The notes beneath the pieces were generated by a model. That model made no database searches and was not told where the DNA came from. It worked only from the letters and a program-made list of their open reading frames with translations. Of a stretch of 64,000 nt of DNA, positions 43,029 to 51,549 are shown one piece after another. The stretch lies in contig NZ_AWZU01000027.1 in the NCBI RefSeq assembly GCF_000472385.1, positions 41,018 to 105,017 of the forward strand. The letters run 5' to 3'. The translations under genes and the position numbers were made by a program. Each line of letters opens with the position of its first letter. Positions within the stretch are counted from its first letter, which is position 1. The stretch is from Bradyrhizobium sp. ARR65 (lineage in GTDB: Bacteria; Pseudomonadota; Alphaproteobacteria; Rhizobiales; Xanthobacteraceae).

Positions 43029-43958
43029 GTGGTCGCATTGGGCCAGTTTCTGGAGATCTTGATCGGCGGATTGATGTCCGGCGTGCTCTATTCGCTGGTC
43101 GCGCTCGGCTTCGTGCTGATCTTCAAGGCATCTGGCGTGTTCAATTACGCCCAGGGCGCAATGGTATTGCTCGCTGGGCTGGCGCTGGTTCGCGCTCTCG
43201 ATCTGCTGATTGCCAACGGCTTTCCACTGTGGGCCGCGATCGTACTGGGTATCGGTTTTGCCGCCGTTATCATGGCGGCGACCGCCTGGCTGATCGAGCG
43301 GCTTGTGATCGGACCCCTCGTCAACCAGGACGCCCTCACGCTGTTCATGTCGACGATCGGCGTGACATTCGTCATCGAGGGCGTGGCGGAGATGATCTTC
43401 GGGTCGGATGTCTACCCATTGCGGCTGTTCCCGACGGACGCCTGGTTTGTGTTTGAGGACCTCTTCCCCGGTGGAATTCTGATCAACAAGCTGGATCTCT
43501 GGGGTGCGTTGATCGCGGGCATCCTCGTCGCCGGACTTGCGATCTTCTTTCAACGTACCAGGACCGGTCGCGCACTCAGGGCTGTGGCCGACGACCATTT
43601 GGCAGCCCACTCGGTCGGGATTCCAATCAGTTGGATTTGGTTCGTGGTCTGGCTTGCCGCCGGTCTCGTTGCGCTGGTCGCGGCGACCGTGTGGGGTACC
43701 AAGCTTGGTGTGCAGTTCTCCATCACCTTTCTCGCACTGAAGGCCCTTCCGGTTCTGATCATCGGGGGCCTCACCTCCATTCCGGGGGCCATTGTCGGCG
43801 GGCTCATCGTTGGGGCGGGTGAGAAGATCGCAGAGGTTTACCTGGGGCCGTCCATCGGCGGCGGTATCGAATATTGGTTTGCCTATGTGCTGGCGTTGGC
43901 GCTGCTGCTCGTGCGGCCGCAGGGTCTGTTCGGCGAGCGGATCATCGAACGCATCTGA
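43029..43958 (+). CDS. Branched-chain amino acid-type ABC transporter permease, LivH type
   Basis: A 309-residue membrane protein with about eight helices. Hallmarks are Y-S-L-V-A-L-G-F-V-L-I-F near the start, the R-A-x-A-D-D-x-x-A-A-H-S-V-G-I coupling loop (near 200), and G-G-L-T-S-I-P-G-A-I-V-G-G (near 245). It forms the channel with LivM. The GTG start at 43029 follows GAGGAGC. The clusters of this type move branched-chain amino acids but also aromatic and other acids. Confidence 0.93.
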   Translation: MVALGQFLEILIGGLMSGVLYSLVALGFVLIFKASGVFNYAQGAMVLLAGLALVRALDLLIANGFPLWAAIVLGIGFAAVIMAATAWLIERLVIGPLVNQDALTLFMSTIGVTFVIEGVAEMIFGSDVYPLRLFPTDAWFVFEDLFPGGILINKLDLWGALIAGILVAGLAIFFQRTRTGRALRAVADDHLAAHSVGIPISWIWFVVWLAAGLVALVAATVWGTKLGVQFSITFLALKALPVLIIGGLTSIPGAIVGGLIVGAGEKIAEVYLGPSIGGGIEYWFAYVLALALLLVRPQGLFGERIIERI

Positions 43959-43973
43959 GACGAGGATTTCGTT

Positions 43974-45101
43974 GTGCTTTATCGCGAGGCTGGCCAGTTC
44001 AAGACGACTTACGCGGAGGACATGGCGATCTTCCCTGTTCGTCAGGACCGTATTGTGCTCGCTGTCTTGCTCGGTATCGCCTTCATCGGCGTGCCGGTGT
44101 TGGCCACTTTCCATATCTGGCCGTTCCGCAGCGAGTATCTGTTGTGGGCCATCCTGCTGCCCTTCCTTATCCTGGCGCTCGCCGCCATCGGGACCAACAT
44201 TCTCGTCGGTTATTGCGGCCAGATCTCGCTCGGCAGCGGCGCGTTCATGGCCATCGGCGCCTATTCCGCCTACAAGCTAGCGACAGGCGTTCACATCCCG
44301 CTCGGCTTTCTCGGCTTCGCGATCTCGATCCCGCCATTGCCGGTGCTGGCATCCATTCTGCTTGGCGGGCTGATGGCGGCTTGTGTCGGAATCCTGTTCG
44401 GCATTCCCAGTCTGCGGATCAAGGGCCTCTATCTGGCGGTTGCAACGCTCGCCGCGCAGTTCTTCTTCGATTGGGTATTCCTGCGCATCCCGTGGTTCAC
44501 CAATTACGCCCCGTCGGGATCGGTGAATGCGCCGGTACTGGATTTCTTCGGCCTGGTCGTTCGCACGCCGGTGGAGCGCTACCTGCTCTGCCTGCTTTTC
44601 GTGGTTGTCATCGCGGTGTTGGCGAAGAACCTCATTCGCAGCAATCTTGGCAGACAGTGGATGGCGATCCGCGACATGGATATCGCCGCCGAACTGATCG
44701 GTATCCGGCCGCTCTATGCAAAGCTCACGGCTTTCGCGGTCTCTTCATTCATCGTTGGCGTTGCGGGCGCACTCTGGGCGTTCGTCTACCTCGGTTCATG
44801 GGAGCCGCTTGCGTTCTCGATCGACCGTTCGCTGGAGCTTCTATTCATGGTCATCATCGGCGGGCTCGGATCGATCATGGGTTCATTCGTCGGGGCGGCT
44901 TTCATCCTGATCGTGCCGATCCTGCTGAACCTCGTTCCAACCGAGCTCGGCGTGCCATTGTCGACCGAAACGATCACTCACTTCGAATTCATCATCTTCG
45001 GATCGTTGATCTGCTATCTTCTGATCAAGGAGCCCCATGGGTTCGCCCGGCTGATATCGATCGGCAAGGAGAAGCTCAGACTTTGGCCGTTTCCTTATTG
45101 A
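43974..45101 (+). CDS. Branched-chain amino acid-type ABC transporter permease, LivM type
   Basis: A 375-residue membrane protein with about nine helices and an extra ~50-residue N-terminal tail. G-T-N-I-L-V-G-Y-C-G-Q-I-S-L-G-S-G-A-F (near 83) and R-D-M-D-I-A-A-E-L-I-G-I (near 230) are the LivM signatures. The coupling loop contacts the ATPase pair. The start is a GTG at 43974. It is co-transcribed with LivH (15-bp gap). Confidence 0.93.
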   Translation: MLYREAGQFKTTYAEDMAIFPVRQDRIVLAVLLGIAFIGVPVLATFHIWPFRSEYLLWAILLPFLILALAAIGTNILVGYCGQISLGSGAFMAIGAYSAYKLATGVHIPLGFLGFAISIPPLPVLASILLGGLMAACVGILFGIPSLRIKGLYLAVATLAAQFFFDWVFLRIPWFTNYAPSGSVNAPVLDFFGLVVRTPVERYLLCLLFVVVIAVLAKNLIRSNLGRQWMAIRDMDIAAELIGIRPLYAKLTAFAVSSFIVGVAGALWAFVYLGSWEPLAFSIDRSLELLFMVIIGGLGSIMGSFVGAAFILIVPILLNLVPTELGVPLSTETITHFEFIIFGSLICYLLIKEPHGFARLISIGKEKLRLWPFPY

Positions 45102-45209
45102 AGCAGCGGTCGCGCCTGCATCGCGACGCGGATAGCGGCCGCAGGTAGAGGAGGAAGGACAACGAAGCCCCGGACGCAAAAAGAGGGGCTCAAACAGGAG
45201 GATATCAGC

Positions 45210-46538
45210 ATGGCAGCTATTGCACGCAATGTATTGATACTGGCGGCGGCCGTCCTGTCGGGCGCGCCGTTTGCCGCACCGGCCGCAGCGCAAAACGAGC
45301 AGTTCGTCCCGATACTGTCCTACCGGACAGGACCGTACGCCGTGAACGGCGCACCCTATGCAAACGGCGTTGCCGACTACTACAACCTGGTCAACGAGCG
45401 CGACGATGGCATCAACGGCGTCAAGCTTCTGGTCGAAGAATGCGAGACCAGTTACGCCACCGACAAGGGCGTCGAGTGCTATGAGCGCCTCAAGGGCAAG
45501 GGGCCGACCGGCGCGGCCTTCATCAATCCGCTGTCGACCGGCATCACCTTCGCCCTCACCGAAAAAACGCAAACGGACAAGATCCCGATCATCACGATGG
45601 GGTACGGCCGTGCCGACTCAAAGAACGGCGCGGTGTTCGCGTACAACTTCCCATTGCTCGGCACCTATTGGTCCGCGGCCGATATCGCAATCCAGCACGT
45701 CGCCAACGAGCTTGGCGGGTTCGACAAGCTCAAGGGCCAGAAGATTTCGCTGTTGTATCACGACAGCCCGTACGGCAAGGAGCCGATCCCCATGCTTCAC
45801 GTGCTGGCAAAGAAGTACGGCTTTGAGTTTACCCCGATCCCGGTCACGCACCCCGGTGTCGAACAGAAGTCGCAATGGCTGGCGATCCGCCAGAACCGGC
45901 CGGACTATGTCCTGGTCTGGGGCTGGGGCGTCATGAACAGCACGGCAGTCAAGGAAGCGGCGGCGGTCGCCTATCCGCGCGAGAAGATGATCGGCGTCTG
46001 GTGGTCGGGTGCAGAGCCGGATGTCACCCCCGCAGGCGATCAGGCCACAGGCTACAAGTCGCTGATGCTTCAGCATGGCGCTGGTAAGTTTCCCGTGCAT
46101 GCCGACATAGCGAAATACGTCTACGCCAAGGGTAAAGGTTCAACAGAACCTGGCAAGGTCGGCGAGGTTCTCTACAACCGCGGGATAGTCAATGCCATGC
46201 TCGGCGTGGAGGCGATCCGCAAGGCGCAGGAGAAGTTCGGCCAGAAGCCGCTCACCGGCGAACAGGTCCGGTGGGGCCTTGAGAACCTCAATCTCTCCGA
46301 TGCACGCATCAAGGAGCTCGGCTTCGAGGGAATGTTGAAGCCGATCAGGATCTCGTGCTCCGACCACGAGGGCACGCGCGATGGGCGCGTACAACAGTGG
46401 GATGGCAAGGCCTGGAAGGTGATCTCCGACTGGTACACGGCTGACGAATCGCTCATCGACCCGCTCGTCGCCGACGTTTCCACGAAATATGCGGCCGATA
46501 AGAAGATCCAGCCGCGCGATTGCACGAAAGAGAGCTGA
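45210..46538 (+). CDS. ABC transporter substrate-binding protein (Liv/aromatic-acid type)
   Basis: A 442-residue periplasmic protein with a signal peptide at residues 1-26 (cleavage after A-A-A). The mature protein has the two-lobed Peripla_BP_6 layout: S-Y-R-T-G-P-Y-A, then V-K-L-L-V-E-E-C-E-T, and K-I-S-L-L-Y-H-D-S-P-Y-G-K. It is longer than typical LivK (about 370), like binding proteins next to acyl-CoA ligases. CAGGAGG precedes the ATG at 45210. An AGCCCC/GGGGCT hairpin sits in the 108-bp gap upstream, which may separate expression levels from the permease genes. Confidence 0.92.
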   Translation: MAAIARNVLILAAAVLSGAPFAAPAAAQNEQFVPILSYRTGPYAVNGAPYANGVADYYNLVNERDDGINGVKLLVEECETSYATDKGVECYERLKGKGPTGAAFINPLSTGITFALTEKTQTDKIPIITMGYGRADSKNGAVFAYNFPLLGTYWSAADIAIQHVANELGGFDKLKGQKISLLYHDSPYGKEPIPMLHVLAKKYGFEFTPIPVTHPGVEQKSQWLAIRQNRPDYVLVWGWGVMNSTAVKEAAAVAYPREKMIGVWWSGAEPDVTPAGDQATGYKSLMLQHGAGKFPVHADIAKYVYAKGKGSTEPGKVGEVLYNRGIVNAMLGVEAIRKAQEKFGQKPLTGEQVRWGLENLNLSDARIKELGFEGMLKPIRISCSDHEGTRDGRVQQWDGKAWKVISDWYTADESLIDPLVADVSTKYAADKKIQPRDCTKES

Positions 46539-46610
46539 GTACCTGTAAGCGATCCGGGAGCTGGTTTACCGGCTCCCGAATCCGGCCACCCCGTTTGGAG
46601 AGGTCTGCGC

Positions 46611-47453
46611 GTGTCGATACCCAAAGTCGTCGCCACGGCGACGGAAGCGCCAGCTTTGGTTCTGTCGGTCAACAATATCGAGGTTGTCTACGATCACGTC
46701 ATCCTCGTGCTAAAAGGCGTATCGCTGGAGGTCTCGCGGGGCGCGATTGTCGCACTTCTCGGCGCCAACGGTGCCGGCAAGACCACGACCCTGAAGGCGA
46801 TCTCGAATCTGCTGCATGCAGAGCGCGGCGAAGTCACCAAGGGGTCGATTCTGTTCGACGGAATCGAGGTGAAGTCCCTCTCGCCAAACGATCTGGTGCA
46901 GCGCGGTTGCATTCAGGTGATGGAGGGGCGACGTGCCTTCCCTCACCTCACGATCGAAGAGAATCTCCTGACTGGCGCCTTCACGCGCAGGGACGGCAGG
47001 TCAGCAATCGCGCAAGACCTTGAGCGGGTCTATGCTTATTTCCCCCGCCTCGGAGAGCGACGTGGTTCCACCGCCGGTTATACGTCAGGCGGGGAACAGC
47101 AGATGTGCGTGATCGGACGCGCGCTGATGTCGCGCCCGAAGATGATCCTGCTCGACGAACCGTCGATGGGCCTTGCGCCGCAGATCGTGGAGGAGATCTT
47201 CGAGATCGTGAAGGATCTCAACGTCAAGGAAGATGTTTCCTTTCTTCTCGCCGAGCAGAACACCAATATGGCGCTCAAATACGCGAGTCACGGCTATATC
47301 CTCGAAAATGGCCGCGTGGTGATGGACGGCGAGGCGCGGGCGCTCGCAGCAAATGAGGACGTCAAGGAGTTCTACCTTGGCGTTGCCGGTGACCGACGAA
47401 AATCATTTCGCGACGTGAAGCACTACAAGCGTCGCAAGCGCTGGCTCGGATGA
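46611..47453 (+). CDS. ABC transporter ATP-binding protein, LivF type
   Basis: A 280-residue ATPase with Walker A G-A-N-G-A-G-K-T-T (near 52), signature S-G-G-E-Q-Q (near 161), Walker B I-L-L-D-E-P (near 180) and switch A-E-Q-N (near 216). M-E-G-R-R-x-F-P-H-L-T is typical of LivF. It pairs with the LivG-type ATPase. The GTG at 46611 is used. A CGCCGT/ACGGCG hairpin follows at 47456-47471 and the 46-bp repeat begins at 47522, so this is the last gene of the cassette. Confidence 0.93.
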   Translation: MSIPKVVATATEAPALVLSVNNIEVVYDHVILVLKGVSLEVSRGAIVALLGANGAGKTTTLKAISNLLHAERGEVTKGSILFDGIEVKSLSPNDLVQRGCIQVMEGRRAFPHLTIEENLLTGAFTRRDGRSAIAQDLERVYAYFPRLGERRGSTAGYTSGGEQQMCVIGRALMSRPKMILLDEPSMGLAPQIVEEIFEIVKDLNVKEDVSFLLAEQNTNMALKYASHGYILENGRVVMDGEARALAANEDVKEFYLGVAGDRRKSFRDVKHYKRRKRWLG

Positions 47454-47521
47454 CGCGCCGTGCAAACGGCGACCGCCTGTCGGAATGGCCGCTGCGAGAG
47501 GTCCCTAAGCTATTGAAAAGC

Positions 47522-47580
47522 TTGGTGGGCGCACCAGGGCTCGAACCTGGGACCCGCTGATTAAGAGTCAGCGGCTCCGC
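47522..47580 (-). repeat. tRNA-Lys 3' fragment, attachment-site-like repeat 2
   Basis: Bases 47522-47567 are identical to 39878-39923. This copy extends further: the minus strand continues as GCTGACTCTTAATCAGC, a complete anticodon stem, preceded by a partial GGAGC of the D-arm, before tRNA similarity ends. It is still not a whole tRNA gene. The stop codon and last residues of the XRE gene lie inside it. It separates the ABC cassette from the conjugation module. Confidence 0.85.
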
Positions 47581-47800
47581 CAGGCCGCCGTCGTCGACGA
47601 CGAAACAGCTCCTCCGGGTCGACATCCAAAGCCTTGGCTAAGCGTTCAAGTACCAAAAGAGAGGGATTTCTCTTCCCAGTCTCGACACCACTTAAATAGG
47701 TCTGATGGATCTTGGACCTATGAGCCAGCTCTTCTTGGCTGAGTTTTCTTGCTCGGCGCAATCCTTGGATATTTAGGCCGACTCGGTCCCGCAAACACAT
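47561..47800 (-). CDS. XRE-family helix-turn-helix regulator
   Basis: A 79-residue protein that is almost all HTH domain: L-R-R-A-R-K-L-S-Q-E-E-L-A-H-R-S, Y-L-S-G-V-E-T-G-K-R-N-P-S and L-A-K-A-L-D-V-D-P-E-E-L-F. The tail R-R-R-R-R-R-P-G-G-A-A-D-S is encoded by the tRNA-Lys fragment, and the TAA stop is the anticodon-loop TTAA. It probably controls transfer or maintenance genes of the element. The length is at the short end for the family. Confidence 0.85.
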   Translation of the reverse strand: MCLRDRVGLNIQGLRRARKLSQEELAHRSKIHQTYLSGVETGKRNPSLLVLERLAKALDVDPEELFRRRRRRPGGAADS

Positions 47801-47890
47801 GCAGGGAAACCAAAGGAAACTGCGCGGTCAGCCCATAGACTATAAGTCATAAAACGCGTAGCTTTCGCGGTCCCTAAAAATGAGGTTCTG

Positions 47891-48286
47891 ATGCCGCCAG
47901 ATACGATAGAGCTGCGCCTCGGTCCGTTCGTCGAAAGCGGCCGATCGATTACGAATGTAGGTTATCGAGACGTACTGACGGGCCAGATTGTGTCGTCGGT
48001 TGAGATTCCGTCAGAGCTAATCGAACGCGCGGTTCTCAATGCCGTTTCGGTGGAAATCGGTTTTTCAGCAGACGGACAGATTTCATCGGCTGCAAATGGC
48101 AGCGCGTCATGTTCTTCGAAGAAGATGATCCACATCGATGAACTAGTCGAAACGTTCTTGGCCAGCGATAATCTTCACATGGAAGAGGTGACTGTATGGG
48201 ATTTGAAAAGACTACTCGAGAAGCTCGAGAAAGCAGCTCGGGCAGTGAAGCAGTCGATCACATCGCTCGAGCAGGTCTCGAATTGA
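47891..48286 (+). CDS. Hypothetical protein of the conjugative element
   Basis: A 131-residue acidic protein. A beta-rich first half (I-E-L-R-L-G-P-F-V-E-S, V-E-I-P-S-E-L-I-E-R-A) is followed by a helical second half ending in L-E-K-L-E-K-A-A-R-A-V-K-Q-S-I. It is the only plus-strand gene at this end and lies between the XRE regulator and the trb operon. No family is recognised. Its lower GC than trb genes fits mobile cargo. Confidence 0.55.
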   Translation: MPPDTIELRLGPFVESGRSITNVGYRDVLTGQIVSSVEIPSELIERAVLNAVSVEIGFSADGQISSAANGSASCSSKKMIHIDELVETFLASDNLHMEEVTVWDLKRLLEKLEKAARAVKQSITSLEQVSN

Positions 48287-48301
48287 GCGATCAAGCGCAG
48301 G

Positions 48302-48535
48302 TCAGGACGAAGAGGCTTTTGGCTCGTCGCGCGTGACTTTCCTGTTTTTCCTGAAATCTGCATCGCCGTCCAGAAATGCATCAAGCATAAACGGTATCAG
48401 CTCGGCCACCTCCTCCCGGCTGCCATAAGTCTCCGCATAAAAATCCGCATACTCGCGCAGCCGCTTCGCAAGGCTCGGCGCTAGGACAATGTTCATCTTG
48501 ACCGGTGTCCGCTCGGGTAGCTTCGCAAGCTTCAT
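48302..48535 (-). CDS. DUF2274 domain-containing protein
   Basis: A 77-residue protein (M-K-L-A-K-L-P-E-R-T-P-V-K, Y-A-D-F-Y-A-E-T-Y-G, A-E-L-I-P-F-M-L-D-A-F) that matches the small DUF2274 family usually found right after trbI in alphaproteobacterial conjugation operons. Its role is unknown, perhaps a regulator or accessory of transfer. It starts four bases after trbI ends, so it is the last gene of the operon. Confidence 0.85.
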   Translation of the reverse strand: MKLAKLPERTPVKMNIVLAPSLAKRLREYADFYAETYGSREEVAELIPFMLDAFLDGDADFRKNRKVTRDEPKASSS

Positions 48536-48539
48536 GCCA

Positions 48540-49823
48540 TCACCTGCCCTTCGCCGCCGTTTGGACCTCTTGGTATGCCTTCAGCGCGAGATCCTTTGAA
48601 ACAATTACCCGCAACGGCCATCCCGGCCGCACCGTAATCGTCGGCTGAACATCGAGCTCTCGCTCCACAACACGCTGGCCCGCGCGATTTGTCGTCTGCT
48701 CAGTGCTTTCACGCAGTGCCTTGATGAGATCGCTCTCGTCATTGCCGATCGAGAGCTGGGACCCCACCCCAATCAGTGTCGCCAGGGCCACGCCCTTGAG
48801 CAGCTGCCAGGTGTGGAAATCAACCTCGTCCTCGAGTCCGGCATAGCCGGACACATCGGTTGCCGGAAGGTTCTCGATCACGATCGAATTACCGTTCGGC
48901 AAAATGAGCCGTGACCACACCACCAGCGCGCGTTTCTGGCCAAACGCGACGACGCTATCGTATTTTCCCACGAGCCGCGTCCCCTGCGGAACTAGCAGAT
49001 GCTCGCCTGTCACCGTGTCGTACACGTTCTCGGTGACCTGAGCGATCGTCGCGCCCGGCAAGTCCGAATTCAAACCGGTGATAAGGCTAGCCGGAATGAT
49101 GGATCCCGCCATCACGGCGTAGGTAGAGAGTGGCGGCGCAAGGGCATGAGGATTGGTCGTCTCGGTATCGGCCTTCGCGTTCACAAAGGCAAGCTTGCGC
49201 GCCTGAGATGAGGGAATGATTTCGCTGGACCGGTCGATCAAGCCTTGTGCAGCCTTTGCCAGCTCGGCAGCGGAGGGCGTCGGCCCGACGCTAGGTGGAC
49301 GGAACGCAGACGGAGGACTCGCCGGCAGAGCAGTCGCGCTTGCCTGCTTACTCTTTTCCGGCTTCTCCGACAGCCGAACAAATAGCCCCGACTCCTTGGC
49401 TTGTTGGGCGATACGCATCTGGCGGACGCGCTCGGCTCTTTCGGCATCCTCTTCCGGATTGGTGCCAAAGCCCCCCGCGGGAGACACACCGGACTTCTTT
49501 TCGTTTTCGGCAAAGGCTCGCCCGATATCGCCGGGTGATGGCGAGCCAAGCCGCGGAATTGAGGGTGGCAGCTCGGCATAGGACTTCGGCAGCTTGTCTA
49601 AGCCGTCGGCGGTCTGCTTCCGGTCGGTGTTGTAGAGCTCGGTGTGCTCCGTTCCTTTGAATACCCTCGGGGGGCGAAGCGCAACGATCGTCGCACCGGC
49701 GATCAACAGCGCGGCTACCGCGCAGCCGACCATCAGAGCCCGCCTGTTGAGACGCCGAATTGGCCTCGGCCGCGCCCGCAATTCCAACGGCTCCAGAGGG
49801 TCCTGGTCCGGCCGGTTCGTCAC
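48540..49823 (-). CDS. trbI: TrbI/VirB10 family conjugal transfer protein
   Basis: A 427-residue protein with one N-terminal membrane helix (about 29-50), a Pro/Ala-rich linker and a C-terminal beta-barrel domain. The domain features are V-M-A-G-S-I-I-P-A-S-L-I-T-G-L-N-S-D-L-P-G, L-L-V-P-Q-G-T-R-L-V-G-K-Y and V-W-S-R-L-I-L-P-N-G. VirB10 spans both membranes in the type IV secretion core complex. Its start overlaps the trbG stop (ATGA). Confidence 0.93.
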   Translation of the reverse strand: MTNRPDQDPLEPLELRARPRPIRRLNRRALMVGCAVAALLIAGATIVALRPPRVFKGTEHTELYNTDRKQTADGLDKLPKSYAELPPSIPRLGSPSPGDIGRAFAENEKKSGVSPAGGFGTNPEEDAERAERVRQMRIAQQAKESGLFVRLSEKPEKSKQASATALPASPPSAFRPPSVGPTPSAAELAKAAQGLIDRSSEIIPSSQARKLAFVNAKADTETTNPHALAPPLSTYAVMAGSIIPASLITGLNSDLPGATIAQVTENVYDTVTGEHLLVPQGTRLVGKYDSVVAFGQKRALVVWSRLILPNGNSIVIENLPATDVSGYAGLEDEVDFHTWQLLKGVALATLIGVGSQLSIGNDESDLIKALRESTEQTTNRAGQRVVERELDVQPTITVRPGWPLRVIVSKDLALKAYQEVQTAAKGR

Positions 49824-50845
49824 GAGGCGCTCCCGGCGCTGAAAGTCTGCGAGACCGGTCGGGCGTCAATGCGGATGATCCGCACGATACGCTGCGGGTT
49901 TTCGCCTAGGCGAAGTTCGGCGGCGGCGAACATCCGATCCACGATGTAGTAGGATCCCCGTACCCGGTAGTTCACCAGGTTGGGGCGGCCATCTGCGCCT
50001 GCGACAAACAAGGGTGGTGCCTCGCCTTGTGATAGCCCCGAGGGCATCTGGATGTAGACCTTGCGGCCGTCATCGAAGGCACGGAGCGGACGCCAGGGCG
50101 GGTCATCGCCCTCGATGCGATAGCGGAAGTTCAAGTTGTCGAGCCGAACCCCACGGTCAGCGACGCGCTGCTCATTTTCCTGAGCCGCGGCATTCTGCTT
50201 GTGAAGCGCAACGAGCGTATCGGTCGGATACGTCCACGAAATCGAGGCCATGTAGGTCTGCTTGGTAGAGACGAGCTCGAGGTGATAGGTACGCCGGTCG
50301 GTCAAAATGACGAGGTTTGTCTGGATGTCCGGCAGCGTCGGCTTGATCAGGATATGAACGCGCCGACTGCTTCCCTCTCCGCTCGCGCTGTCGCCTACGA
50401 CCCAGCGGACGGTATCCCCCGTGGAGATGTCGATCAGTTCCTCAGCCGCTTGAAGCGCGATGGTCGACACCTTTTCGGGGCTCGCGTAGAGCCGATAGAG
50501 CGCTCCTTCCGTCCAGGGATAGACCTGGATCGCGTTGATGTATCCGGCACGGGTCGGCTCCATCCGCGCCGCTTTGTTGGCTTTCGAAATCGCTTGCTCG
50601 GGCGGAATCTTCTCTCCCTTAGCACCCTTTGTGGGATACGGCTTCAGCTGACCTGGCAACGGCAGGACCTTTGGCGTTTCGACGACTTGAACCTCCTTTG
50701 GCGGGTCGGTCTCGGGAATTGCCCGCTCAAAAGTCATGTCGTCATAAGGCGCTTCCAAATTGAGCTTGGTCGCGCATCCACAGAGCAGGAGCGACAAGGC
50801 AACCACGCTGGTCGACGCGAGTTTGGTGCGGGCAGCAGAGTTCAT
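49820..50845 (-). CDS. trbG: TrbG/VirB9 family conjugal transfer protein
   Basis: A 341-residue outer-membrane core component. A signal with lipobox-like L-L-C-G-C (Cys near 24) is at the start. VirB9 features follow: V-Y-P-W-T-E-G-A-L-Y-R-L-Y (near 115), I-A-L-Q-A-G-E-like segment, and N-L-V-I-L-T-D-R-R-T-Y-H-L-E-L near the center, with F-R-Y-R-I-E-G in the C-terminal domain. It forms the outer ring with TrbI. It overlaps both neighbours by four bases. Confidence 0.92.
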   Translation of the reverse strand: MNSAARTKLASTSVVALSLLLCGCATKLNLEAPYDDMTFERAIPETDPPKEVQVVETPKVLPLPGQLKPYPTKGAKGEKIPPEQAISKANKAARMEPTRAGYINAIQVYPWTEGALYRLYASPEKVSTIALQAAEELIDISTGDTVRWVVGDSASGEGSSRRVHILIKPTLPDIQTNLVILTDRRTYHLELVSTKQTYMASISWTYPTDTLVALHKQNAAAQENEQRVADRGVRLDNLNFRYRIEGDDPPWRPLRAFDDGRKVYIQMPSGLSQGEAPPLFVAGADGRPNLVNYRVRGSYYIVDRMFAAAELRLGENPQRIVRIIRIDARPVSQTFSAGSAS

Positions 50846-51546
50846 TTGGGATCTCCGATAAGGTCGCGTGACCAGTTGATGGAATGAACGTAAAGGCCGA
50901 GAGGATTCTTGCGCAGCGTCTCGGCATCCTTTGGCTGCTTGAGGAGCGTGGTGACGAGCCCGGTGTAGCTCTCCGTCTTCGCCATCGATCCATTCTCGTA
51001 GGTGTTTTCCTTCCAGCGGATCTCGAAGCTGTCGCCGGACGCGCGCACCACGGAGGTGACTTCGACCGTCACCGTCCTTGAGCCGATCTTCGTGAACGGA
51101 TCAGCTTCGCGCGCATAATCGTTCAAGACCTGCGCGCCGCGGTCGGTCACGAAGTCGTAGGCGCGCAGCCAATTCGTCCGTACGATGACAGGATCAATGG
51201 ACAGGGATCGGACGTCCTCGATAAGCCGGGCAAGAAAATGCGCGATCTGCGCGTCTGAGGGCTGGTAGGCTTCGAGCGCGGGGCCGACCGCGCGGACCTC
51301 ACCAAGCCGGTCGACCTCGACCACGTATGGCACGACACCTGAGCGGCCGATTTGGGTGAGGATCGTCACCCCAAGCACACCGGACAGGCCGATGGCTGCC
51401 AGAGCCGCTAAGCGCCAGTTGCCCGCCTGAACCCGCGCAGAGCCGAGCCGCTCATCCCAGACTTGGGCCGCCTTCTGGTAGGGTGTAACCGGTTCTGGTG
51501 TCTCGCCGTATCGAACGGAAACGCGCTGAAAGGGATGGGCTGCCAT
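50842..51546 (-). CDS. trbF: TrbF/VirB8 family conjugal transfer protein
   Basis: A 234-residue inner-membrane protein. The N-terminus has P-Y-Q-K-A-A-Q-V-W-D-E-R-L-G, one helix at about 43-64, then a periplasmic NTF2-like domain with V-P-Y-V-V-E-V-D and W-S-R-D at the end. VirB8 proteins help assemble the channel. It is four bases from the trbL gene and overlaps trbG. Confidence 0.92.
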   Translation of the reverse strand: MAAHPFQRVSVRYGETPEPVTPYQKAAQVWDERLGSARVQAGNWRLAALAAIGLSGVLGVTILTQIGRSGVVPYVVEVDRLGEVRAVGPALEAYQPSDAQIAHFLARLIEDVRSLSIDPVIVRTNWLRAYDFVTDRGAQVLNDYAREADPFTKIGSRTVTVEVTSVVRASGDSFEIRWKENTYENGSMAKTESYTGLVTTLLKQPKDAETLRKNPLGLYVHSINWSRDLIGDPK

Positions 51547-51549
51547 TTG

